NCBI GenBank assembly: GCA_002310075.1
Contig: DBXU01000109.1
Span: forward strand, 1 to 6,959
From: Bacteroidales bacterium UBA1204
Lineage (GTDB): Bacteria; Bacteroidota; Bacteroidia; Bacteroidales; F082
Direction of reading: 5' to 3'
DNA length: 6,959 nucleotides
Part shown: one piece after another, positions 1 through 6,115 of the stretch
Numbering within the stretch: the stretch's first letter is position 1
Layout of the letters: each line of letters begins with the position of its first letter
Position numbers and translations under genes: made by a program
The notes under the pieces: generated by a model
What the model saw: only the letters and a program-made list of their open reading frames with translations
Database searches by the model: none
Told to the model about the DNA's origin: nothing

Positions 1-815
1 ATCTCCTTGATGCAGCGGTCGCTGTGTTTCAGCAACTGCTTGGCTTCGAGGATGACATATTGGTCGATCCATTGGGGCGCCGACTGACCGCTGGTGTCTT
101 TCACGATTTTGGAAAGGTATTTTGGCGTGATGCAGAGCTTGTCGGCATAAAAACCCACATTGCGTTCCGTGTTGTGGTACTTGCTGACCAGGTCGATGAA
201 TCTCTCAAATACAATTTTGTGACGGGTGGAGACAGGTTGCTCCACCTCGCTTTGTTTTGCCATACGCTCGTTGATGAAACTCCCGAAGATGAAAAACACC
301 GAGGAGATGAGATGGCTGATGCTCTCGCGTGCGTAGGCGTAATCGGAGTGGATGGCCGTGTTGATGAGTTGGATGTGTTGCTGCACGATGGAGAGTTCGT
401 CGGGTTTCAAGGTGATGCAAGGGTTGTCCAGTATTTGCATGGCCTCGTTCAGCATCTTCGTGATGTCGGAGCGGAAATGGGAGAGAAACTGTGAAGTGAC
501 CGCGATGATGGTCAACTCGGGGGCCTCTTCGGCGCTGCTGGGCTCGATGCGGATGATGTTTTGCGGCAGGTTGAGCACCATCATGCCCTCGTGGATTTCG
601 TATTCTTTCAGGTTGACGCTGCCCTTGAAACTGCCTTTCTTGCAGAAAGCGACCAGATAGCCATCGATACGGCACGGATAACGCAACAGGTTGTAATTGG
701 CCTCGTTGGTGCGTTGCGCCATGATGAAATCCTCTCCTATATTAATAATGTCATCCGTCAAAAACAACTCTTTGACCTTGGCGATGCTGAAACTATTGAG
801 TGTCGTTGTCTCCAT
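1..815 (-). CDS. AraC-family transcriptional regulator (3' end cut by window edge)
   Basis: Reading the minus strand from the ATG at 815-813 gives 271 codons without a stop, running off the left edge. The start METTTLNSFSIAKVKELF lies 16 nt downstream of a perfect Bacteroidota -7 box. Residues about 1-180 form the variable N-terminal part, which looks like a cupin-type sensing region of this family (a GSFKGSVNLKEYEIHEGMMV segment near 61-80); the ligand is unknown. Residues about 198-271 are the AraC DNA-binding domain: first helix-turn-helix FYADKLCITPKYLSKIVKD (222-240), then SGQSAPQWI and a linker helix ending KHSDRCIKE. The second helix-turn-helix is missing, so roughly 25-40 residues lie outside the window (family members are usually about 290-310 aa). 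It is transcribed divergently from the tolC-hlyD-permease operon and is its probable regulator; that link is inferred from position. Family assignment is strong; effector and sign of regulation are unknown. Confidence 0.93.
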   Translation of the reverse strand, partial: METTTLNSFSIAKVKELFLTDDIINIGEDFIMAQRTNEANYNLLRYPCRIDGYLVAFCKKGSFKGSVNLKEYEIHEGMMVLNLPQNIIRIEPSSAEEAPELTIIAVTSQFLSHFRSDITKMLNEAMQILDNPCITLKPDELSIVQQHIQLINTAIHSDYAYARESISHLISSVFFIFGSFINERMAKQSEVEQPVSTRHKIVFERFIDLVSKYHNTERNVGFYADKLCITPKYLSKIVKDTSGQSAPQWIDQYVILEAKQLLKHSDRCIKE

Positions 816-831
816 TTGTTGAAATTTTCGG

Positions 832-868
832 CAAAAGTATATAATATTATTGAATTATGTATAAAAAA
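832..868 (-). promoter_or_regulatory. Putative promoter of the AraC regulator
   Basis: On the minus strand, positions 839-832 read TACTTTTG, an exact match to the Bacteroidota -7 consensus TAnnTTTG. The -33 element is weak: a run of six T (868-863) lies 23 nt upstream, slightly beyond the usual 19-21 nt. A transcript would start near 825, leaving a leader of about 10 nt before the ATG at 815. The -7 match is direct; promoter activity is inferred. Confidence 0.6.
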
Positions 869-916
869 TCGTGAAAATTTCTACTTTTAGATAGTTTTTG
901 ATTCCGAAAGGATGCC

Positions 917-945
917 TTTTAGTCGAAAATGATGTCGTTTCTTTG
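917..945 (+). promoter_or_regulatory. Possible promoter of the export operon
   Basis: TTTCTTTG at 938-945 matches TAnnTTTG at all but one fixed position, with TTTT at 917-920 as a possible -33 element 17 nt upstream. A start near 951 would give a leader of about 20 nt to the ATG at 972. Alternatives in the same gap are TACTTTTA (882-889) and TAGTTTTTG (892-900, one extra base), neither with a convincing -33. The weak match would fit a promoter that needs an activator such as the divergent AraC protein, but that is inference. Confidence 0.4.
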
Positions 946-953
946 CAACATCA
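930..953. repeat. Small inverted repeat over the tolC promoter
   Basis: TGATGT (930-935) and ACATCA (948-953) form a perfect 6-bp inverted repeat with a 12-nt spacer, and the putative -7 box of the export operon lies in the spacer. It could be an operator, or a weak hairpin at the 5' end of the mRNA. Six base pairs in a 156-bp gap can occur by chance, so confidence is low. Confidence 0.3.
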
Positions 954-971
954 ACAAGAAAGGAAATCAAA

Positions 972-2489
972 ATGACTAAAAGATTGAAAAACATGATGTT
1001 GCTGTTAGCGCTCTGCGGTATGTCCCTGACGGCAGGAGCACAGCGGGTGCTCACCTTGGATGAATGCCATCGCCTGGCGTTGGAGAATAACAAGAAAGTG
1101 AAAGTGGCCGAAGAGGAAGTCAACAAGTCGCGCTACGAGATGTATTCCTCGTATGCCAATTACCTCCCTAAGGTCTCGGCGACGGGTACTTACATGCACA
1201 ACAATAAGAGTTTCCAGTTGTTGAGCGACGAAAACATGGCCACGCTTGGCAGCATCGGCACCACGGCACAGGCTGAAATCGATGCCTACCGTCAAGAGTT
1301 GCTGCAGGTGTATCAGAACGACCCGGCGGCTTTGGTTGCATGGACTTTGCTCCAACACGACCCGACGATTAATAAGATAGTTTCCGATCTGATGGGCTTG
1401 AATGTCGAGGATGCCTTGAACCAAATCGGCGAGCAGGTTTCGGATGCGTTCAAGATTGACACGAAGAATGTTTACGCAGGGATGGTCACTGTACAGCAAC
1501 CGATTTTTGCGGGCGGAAAGATTGTGGCCTATAATCTGATCACGAAAGACTTGGAATCTCTCGCCGAGTCGAAGCTCGACATGCAGCAGCAGGAAGTCAT
1601 CGTCACCACGGACAAGGCCTATTGGCAAATCGTATCCATCGCTAACAAGCTGAAACTGGCCGAGAGCTACACGGAATCGCTTCGCACCTTGAACTCTGAT
1701 GTCGAGAAGTTGGTCGCGGCGGGTGTGTCCACCAACTCTGACCAATTGGCCGTGAAGGTGAAACTGAACGAGGCGGAAACGGCATTGCTGAAAGCACAGA
1801 ACGGCTTGGCGCTTTCCAAGATGCTGCTTTGCCAGATCTGCGGCCTGCCTTTGGATTCCAATATTGCGATGGCCGATGAGAAACTTGACGACGTTTTGCT
1901 GACCAACAACAGGCCTTATTATTCGGAGAGCGACATTGAAGCCAACCGTCCTGAGCTGAAATGTCTCAGCCTAGCCAACGATATCTACGCGAAGAAGGTG
2001 TGGGTCACCCGCGCCGATTACCTGCCCACCATCGGGGCCTTCGGCAATTATGTCGTTAGCAATCCCTCGTGCTTCAATGGTTTCCAAAACGAGTTTGGCG
2101 GCATGTGGAACTTCGGTGTGATGGCCAAGATTCCGATTTTCCATTGGGGTGAGGGTTACAATAAGACCCGTATGGCCAAGGCCGAGGCGAAGATCCAGCA
2201 GTACAACTATGACGATACCAAGGAGATGATCATGCTTCAGGTGCGTCAGTGTGAGACTCAACTTTCAGAAGCCGACTCGCGCCTGAAACAAACCCAAGAA
2301 AAACTGAATGATGCCGACGAGAACCTGCGTATGGCCAATGCGGGCTTTCGCGAAGGTGTTGTGGAGTCGTCGGTGCTGAATCTGGCCCAGACCGCATGGC
2401 TGCAAGCCCATTCGGAATACATTGATGCCAAAATCGACTGCATCATGGCTGGCGTCAACCTCCGCAAGGCCGTTGGCGTGTTGAAATGA
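972..2489 (+). CDS. TolC-family outer-membrane efflux channel
   Basis: 505 aa. The start at 972 is supported by a purine-rich AAGAAAGGAA at 956-965 (AGGA 7 nt from the ATG) and by a signal peptide beginning at Met1: basic MTKRLK, hydrophobic core MMLLLALCGM, likely cleavage after AGA at residue 23 before QRVLTLDECHRLALENN. The mature protein has the duplicated OEP (outer-membrane efflux protein) plan. The first half includes LPKVSATGTYMHN (about 60-72) and QQPIFAGGKI (about 175-185); the second repeats the pattern with NRPELKCLSLA, DYLPTIGAFGNYV and KIPIFHWGEGYNKTRMAKAEA, followed by a long coiled-coil helix and the C-terminal LRKAVGVLK. The segment between the first strand pair and QQPIF is long (about residues 73-174) and Ala/Gln/Leu-rich. 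TolC proteins form trimers in the outer membrane with a periplasmic helical tunnel. As first gene of the operon it would supply the exit duct for the adaptor and permeases downstream. Substrate unknown. Confidence 0.95.
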   Translation: MTKRLKNMMLLLALCGMSLTAGAQRVLTLDECHRLALENNKKVKVAEEEVNKSRYEMYSSYANYLPKVSATGTYMHNNKSFQLLSDENMATLGSIGTTAQAEIDAYRQELLQVYQNDPAALVAWTLLQHDPTINKIVSDLMGLNVEDALNQIGEQVSDAFKIDTKNVYAGMVTVQQPIFAGGKIVAYNLITKDLESLAESKLDMQQQEVIVTTDKAYWQIVSIANKLKLAESYTESLRTLNSDVEKLVAAGVSTNSDQLAVKVKLNEAETALLKAQNGLALSKMLLCQICGLPLDSNIAMADEKLDDVLLTNNRPYYSESDIEANRPELKCLSLANDIYAKKVWVTRADYLPTIGAFGNYVVSNPSCFNGFQNEFGGMWNFGVMAKIPIFHWGEGYNKTRMAKAEAKIQQYNYDDTKEMIMLQVRQCETQLSEADSRLKQTQEKLNDADENLRMANAGFREGVVESSVLNLAQTAWLQAHSEYIDAKIDCIMAGVNLRKAVGVLK

Positions 2490-2495
2490 TCACAA

Positions 2496-2530
2496 TCTCG
2501 AATCTTGAATTTTGAATTTTGAATATTAAA
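2496..2530 (+). repeat. Degenerate 7-bp tandem repeat between tolC and hlyD
   Basis: The 53-bp gap between the tolC stop and the hlyD start contains successive heptamers TCTCGAA (2496-2502), TCTTGAA (2503-2509), TTTTGAA (2510-2516), TTTTGAA (2517-2523) and a decayed TATTAAA (2524-2530). The consensus is about TYTYGAA, with the last two good copies identical. It is the only sizeable gap inside the operon. It may be a slippage-prone short repeat or a spacer in the mRNA; no hairpin or terminator is evident. Confidence 0.7.
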
Positions 2531-2542
2531 TAATCCAATATC

Positions 2543-3550
2543 ATGTCCACAACATTAAAAGAACAAAGAATGAACACCTACCTTGCACTGGGCGTGCTGG
2601 GTGGGGTGATTGCGGTGGTTTGCATCATTGGCATTCTCACCTTCCACAAGGAAACGGAATACCTGCAAGGTCAGGCAGAGGTGACGGAATATCGCGTGTC
2701 AAGCAAGGTGCCTGGTCGTATCCTCGAATTCAAGGTGCAGGAAGGGCAGGTGGTCCGCAAGGGCGACACATTGGCTGTCCTCGAAGCACCCGAAGTTGAG
2801 GCCAAAAAGGCGCAGGCCGAGGCCGTAGAACAAGCGGCCATTGCCCAAAGCGCCAAGGCACAGCATGGTGCGCGTTCGCAGCAGATTGAAGGTGCCTACG
2901 AGATGTGGCAGAAGTCGCAGGTGGGCGTCGAGATCGCAGAGAAGTCGTTTAACCGTATCAGCAACTTGTATAAGGATGGTGTGGTGAGTGAGCAGAAATA
3001 CGATGAGGTGAAGGCCCAGCGTGATGCCGCCATTGCCACCGAGAAAGCGGCCAAGTCGCAGTATAATCTTGCCCTGGCTGGCGCGCAAAAAGAGGACAAG
3101 GAGATGGCTGCCGCCCAGGTGTTGCAGGCGCAAGGTGTGGTGGCGGAAGTCAATTCCTACATCAATGAAACCGTGCTGACGGCCTACTCCGACGGCGAGG
3201 TGACGGAGATTTTCCCGCATATTGGTGAACTGGTGGGAACGGGCGCACCGATCATGAACATCGCCATGATGGACGAGCAATGGGTGACCTTCAACGTGCG
3301 TGAGGACTGTCTGAAAGACTTCAGCATCGGCACGGAGTTCGACGGGTATGTGCCTGCCATCGAAAAGGACATCAGGCTGAAGGTCAGTTATATGAAAGAC
3401 CTTGGCGACTATGCCGCTTGGAAAGCCACCAAGGAAACGGGGCAATACGACCTCAAGACCTTTGAAGTGCGTGCCACACCGCTTTCAGTGTCGAATGAGG
3501 TGCGTCCGGGCATGAGTGTGGTGGTGAAAAGGGAGCATAGAAGAAAATGA
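2543..3550 (+). CDS. HlyD/EmrA-type periplasmic adaptor (membrane fusion protein)
   Basis: 335 aa. A short cytoplasmic N-terminus is followed by one membrane anchor at residues 14-34 (LALGVLGGVIAVVCIIGIL). Residues about 43-86 are the first half of the biotinyl-lipoyl barrel-sandwich domain (VSSKVPGRILEFKVQEGQVV, then KGDTLAVLEAPE). About 85-200 is a long Ala/Gln/Lys-rich helical hairpin. It includes NRISNLYKDGVVSEQKYDE (137-155), which resembles the hairpin-tip region that contacts TolC in this family. The second lipoyl half lies near 210-240 (TAYSDGEVTEIFPHIGELVG), and a beta-barrel region ends with the usual RPGMSVVVK (321-329). The protein would bridge the inner-membrane permeases to the TolC channel. 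An internal ATG at residue 10 is an alternative start, leaving a shorter cytoplasmic tail. No clear Shine-Dalgarno is seen. The stop overlaps the next start by 4 bp (ATGA). In E. coli terms it is closest in role to YbhG or YhiI; no symbol is assigned. Confidence 0.93.
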   Translation: MSTTLKEQRMNTYLALGVLGGVIAVVCIIGILTFHKETEYLQGQAEVTEYRVSSKVPGRILEFKVQEGQVVRKGDTLAVLEAPEVEAKKAQAEAVEQAAIAQSAKAQHGARSQQIEGAYEMWQKSQVGVEIAEKSFNRISNLYKDGVVSEQKYDEVKAQRDAAIATEKAAKSQYNLALAGAQKEDKEMAAAQVLQAQGVVAEVNSYINETVLTAYSDGEVTEIFPHIGELVGTGAPIMNIAMMDEQWVTFNVREDCLKDFSIGTEFDGYVPAIEKDIRLKVSYMKDLGDYAAWKATKETGQYDLKTFEVRATPLSVSNEVRPGMSVVVKREHRRK

Positions 3551-4728
3551 ACCCGAATGATGAAAACAGGAGTGCCTTGATGCGTGTGATGCGGCGTGAA
3601 GTGCTCAGGATGCTGTCGCAGCCTGTGTATGTCTTCTGCATGGTCGTCGCGCCCTTGGTGGGCTACCTCTTCTTCACGACGCTGATGGGGCAGGGGCTTC
3701 CCATGGACATCCCCATCGGGGTGGTTGATGAGGACAATACGGCCGTCACAAGGCAGGTGCTGCGCAACTTGGACGCTTTTCAGCAGTCGGAGATTGTGGA
3801 GCAATACGCCAACTTCGGCGAAGCCCGCGAGGCGATGCAGCAGGGCAAGATTTACGCCTTCTATTACATCCCGAAAGGCACGACGGAACTGGCATTGTCG
3901 AGCAAACAGCCTGAGGTGTCGTTCTATACCAATCCGTCCTATCTGGTGGCGGCATCCTTGGAGTATCGCGACATGAAAACGATGGCCGAACTGGCTTCAG
4001 GTGCCATCGCACGTGAAACCTTGTATGCCAAAGGCTATGCCGACGATCAGGTGATGGGCGTCTTGCAACCCATCAAGATGGAGATGCATGCCATCGGCAA
4101 CCCGGGGCTGAACTATTCGATTTACCTTTCGAATATCCTGCTGCCCGCCATGCTGATGCTGCTCATCTTCCAAGTGACGATTTACTCCATCCACAGCGAA
4201 GTCAAGGAAGGTGCCTCGAAACACTGGATGGAGATGGCTAATGGCAATATCTACAGGGCTTTGGCTGGTAAGTTGTTGCCTCAGTTGGTTGTTTGGATCG
4301 TGATGGGCGCGGCGTATATGGTCGTCCTGTATGCCTATTGGGACTTCCCGCTGAAGTGCGGTCTCTGGCCCATGGCCTTGAACGCCTTGCTGCTCATCTT
4401 GGTGTCTCAAGCCTTCGGTGTGTTCTTGTGTGAGCTGTTGCCTTCACTGCGTTGGGCCTTGAGTATTGCCACCTTATGGGGCGTGCTGTCCTTCCCGATT
4501 TCGGGCTTTTCTTTCCCGCAGATTGCGTTTCCGGCACCGCTGAGGGCGCTTTCGTATCTTTTCCCGCTCAGGTATTATTACCTGACCTATGTGGATCAGG
4601 CATTGAATGACTTGCCGTTGTATTGCTCATGGGCCAACTTCGCGGCGTTGCTGGCTTTCATGGCCTTGCCGTTATTGCTGCCTAATCGGTTGAAAAAGTG
4701 TTTGTTGGAATATCAATATACAAGATGA
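3547..4728 (+). CDS. ABC-2-type transporter permease, first subunit
   Basis: 393 aa, with the ABC2_membrane_3-like plan of exporter permeases. A basic N-terminal amphipathic stretch (LMRVMRREVLRML) precedes TM1 (about 26-47, YVFCMVVAPLVGYLFF). A periplasmic domain of about 145 residues follows (IPIGVVDEDNTAVTRQ at 55-70, then YAFYYIPKGTTELAL near 103-117). TM2 to TM6 lie near 193-214, 241-264, 272-296, 304-327 and 361-379. The cytoplasmic loop after TM2 reads SEVKEGASKHWMEMANGN, the place where such permeases normally contact their ATPase. The conserved stretch ALSYLFPLRYYYLTYV lies before the last TM. No Walker A or ABC signature motif is present, so this is a permease only. The ATG at 3547 overlaps the adaptor stop (ATGA), and this gene's stop overlaps the next start in the same way, implying translational coupling. 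It probably pairs with the following permease as a heterodimer. Substrate unknown; YbhS, YbhR and YhhJ are E. coli relatives in type. Confidence 0.92.
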   Translation: MNPNDENRSALMRVMRREVLRMLSQPVYVFCMVVAPLVGYLFFTTLMGQGLPMDIPIGVVDEDNTAVTRQVLRNLDAFQQSEIVEQYANFGEAREAMQQGKIYAFYYIPKGTTELALSSKQPEVSFYTNPSYLVAASLEYRDMKTMAELASGAIARETLYAKGYADDQVMGVLQPIKMEMHAIGNPGLNYSIYLSNILLPAMLMLLIFQVTIYSIHSEVKEGASKHWMEMANGNIYRALAGKLLPQLVVWIVMGAAYMVVLYAYWDFPLKCGLWPMALNALLLILVSQAFGVFLCELLPSLRWALSIATLWGVLSFPISGFSFPQIAFPAPLRALSYLFPLRYYYLTYVDQALNDLPLYCSWANFAALLAFMALPLLLPNRLKKCLLEYQYTR

Positions 4729-5945
4729 TGAAATGGTTGCATAACATATTGGAGGTTTTCCGCGAGGAACTCCACAACTCGATTTTCGATGAAGGCGTCA
4801 TCGTGTTTTTCTTCATCGTGCCCTTGCTTTATCCTTTGCTTTACGCTTATCTGTATAGCAATGAGACGGTTCGCGAAGTCGCGACGGTGGCGGTCGACAA
4901 TGCCAATTCCGCTACCAGCCGTGAATTTCTGCGCAAGGTGGATGCTTCACCCGATGTGGACATCGTTGGGCATTGCGCAGATATGCAAGAGGCTGTCAAC
5001 CTGGTGCATAAGCACAAGGCCTATTGCCTGATTTATATTCCCTCCGAGTTTGACAACGCCCTGATGAGCGGACAACAAGCCGTAGTGGAACTGTATTCCG
5101 ACATGGGCAGCATGCTGTATTACAAGGCGGTATTGTCCTCGTGTACGGAGGTCTCCCTGGCGATGAACAAGGACATCAAAGCGCAGCGGTTGGTGGGCGC
5201 GACCGACAAGCAGGTCTCTACCTTCAACCATCCCATTGAATATGAGTATGTTCCGATGTTCAACACGCAGAGCGGCTTCGCCACCTTCCTGATTCCCGCT
5301 GTCTTGGTGCTGCTGATCCAGCAGACGATGGTGTTGGGCGTTGGCATGATGGCGGGCGAGGAGCGCGAGAAGAAACGCCGTGGCATCCTTGAACCGCATG
5401 TGTTGGACAAGACCCCGGCCGAGATGCTGTTAGGCAAGGCCTTGACCTTCTTCGCCCTCTATGCGGTCGTTGCGGCATACGTCTTTTGTGTAGTACCACG
5501 CCTGTTCCACCTGATTCAGATTGGACAGTGGCAAGATATGGTGGCCTTCCTGTTCCCGTATCTGTTGGCTTGCATCTTCTTCAGTCTGACCCTTTCGGGC
5601 ATCGCGCACAACCGTGAGGTGTTCATCATCATGTTCGTCTTCGTCTCGGTGCCGCTGTTGTTCATCTCTGGCATTTCGTGGCCGTCGTGCTCCATTCCAC
5701 ATTTCTGGAAAGTAGTCTCCTGGCTTTTCCCCTCGACCTTCGGCATCAACGGCTTCGTGAAAATCAACAACACGGGTGCCTTGCTTCGCGATGTGCGTCC
5801 CGAACTGATCGGTCTTTGGATACAGACTGCATTTTATGCTTTCACAGCTTGGCTGGTGTATTACCGTTCCTACGGCAAACACCTGAAAGACAGCATCGAA
5901 GTGGCCGAAGAGAAACTCCAGGCACGCTGGGCGGAGTATTTGTAA
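4725..5945 (+). CDS. ABC-2-type transporter permease, second subunit
   Basis: 406 aa from the ATG at 4725, which overlaps the stop of the preceding permease by 4 bp (ATGA). An in-frame GTG at 4698 would add nine residues inside the upstream gene and is less likely. A second ATG follows directly at 4728. The protein starts MMKWLHNILEVFREELHNS, then TM1 (about 24-44, GVIVFFFIVPLLYPLLYAYLY). A periplasmic domain of about 140 residues follows (ATVAVDNANSATSREFLRKV near 53-72, CLIYIPSEF at 101-109). TM2 to TM6 lie near 186-208, 236-258, 271-293, 298-318 and 361-380. The loop after TM2, GEEREKKRRGILE (211-223), is strongly charged and resembles the coupling region of ABC-2 permeases. It is clearly a paralogue of the first permease in plan but diverged in sequence. 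No ATP-binding motifs are present. It is the last gene of the operon; no strong terminator follows. Confidence 0.92.
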   Translation: MMKWLHNILEVFREELHNSIFDEGVIVFFFIVPLLYPLLYAYLYSNETVREVATVAVDNANSATSREFLRKVDASPDVDIVGHCADMQEAVNLVHKHKAYCLIYIPSEFDNALMSGQQAVVELYSDMGSMLYYKAVLSSCTEVSLAMNKDIKAQRLVGATDKQVSTFNHPIEYEYVPMFNTQSGFATFLIPAVLVLLIQQTMVLGVGMMAGEEREKKRRGILEPHVLDKTPAEMLLGKALTFFALYAVVAAYVFCVVPRLFHLIQIGQWQDMVAFLFPYLLACIFFSLTLSGIAHNREVFIIMFVFVSVPLLFISGISWPSCSIPHFWKVVSWLFPSTFGINGFVKINNTGALLRDVRPELIGLWIQTAFYAFTAWLVYYRSYGKHLKDSIEVAEEKLQARWAEYL

Positions 5946-5969
5946 ATGACTTCAATCACCTGAAAACAA

Positions 5970-5990
5970 GTAGAGACGCACCCGACGTGC
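5970..5990. repeat. Degenerate half copy of a GTAGAGACGCAC-type element
   Basis: GTAGAGACGCAC (5970-5981) is followed by a 5-nt loop and GTGC (5987-5990), giving a 4-bp hairpin (GCAC/GTGC). An intact palindrome would continue GTGCGTCTCTAC, but here the right arm changes to CCCAA. From memory, GTAGAGACGCAC/GTGCGTCTCTAC palindromes are dispersed between genes in several Bacteroidales genomes; I cannot check this here. It lies 25 bp after the operon's stop codon and may be a relic of such an element. Confidence 0.4.
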
Positions 5991-6042
5991 CCCAAAAACC
6001 TGATGCCTCCACAATTCTAACGTCAACCCAAATCAATATCGG

Positions 6043-6070
6043 AATAATTAGAAACAATTATTTATTTTTG
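6043..6070 (+). promoter_or_regulatory. Putative promoter of the FISUMP lipoprotein gene
   Basis: TATTTTTG at 6063-6070 matches the Bacteroidota -7 consensus TAnnTTTG exactly; no clear -33 TTG is found 19-21 nt upstream. A transcript would start near 6076, leaving about 40 nt of leader before the ATG at 6116. A 7-bp inverted repeat, AATAATT (6043-6049) and AATTATT (6056-6062), sits directly against the -7 box. It could be an operator site, or a weak AT-only hairpin ahead of a T-rich stretch. The rest of the 5946-6115 gap shows only the element at 5970-5990. Confidence 0.55.
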
Positions 6071-6115
6071 CAGCTTGAAATTCTCAAAATCTTAATCTAC
6101 AAAACCTAAATCTAT

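Noticed and set aside
24..494. Plus-strand open frame opposite the AraC gene
   Set aside because: The minus-strand frame here encodes a clear AraC helix-turn-helix domain; the plus-strand frame has no recognisable feature.
816..971. Small RNA or riboswitch in the divergent gap
   Set aside because: The predicted leaders on both sides are only about 10-20 nt long and the gap has no conserved riboswitch core or stable stem.
1005..1745. Long open frame (246 codons) on the minus strand inside the TolC gene
   Set aside because: It lies antisense to a clear TolC-family gene with signal peptide and both OEP repeats. Its product is rich in Arg, His, Leu and Val as expected of a shadow frame and shows no recognisable domain.
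2699..3445. Long open frame (248 codons) on the minus strand opposite the HlyD gene
   Set aside because: Antisense shadow of a well-supported adaptor gene. The product is His/Leu/Arg-rich without family motifs, and no promoter or start signal is evident.
4698..4727. GTG start for the second permease, adding nine residues
   Set aside because: The ATG at 4725 gives the same 4-bp ATGA overlap used by the preceding gene pair, and MMKWLHNILEVF is a normal start for this family. The GTG has no better ribosome signal.
5678..6109. Plus-strand open frame of 143 codons spanning the end of permease 2 and the gap
   Set aside because: Most of it is out of frame within the permease. It shows no domain and no start signal, and it runs through a promoter-bearing intergenic stretch.
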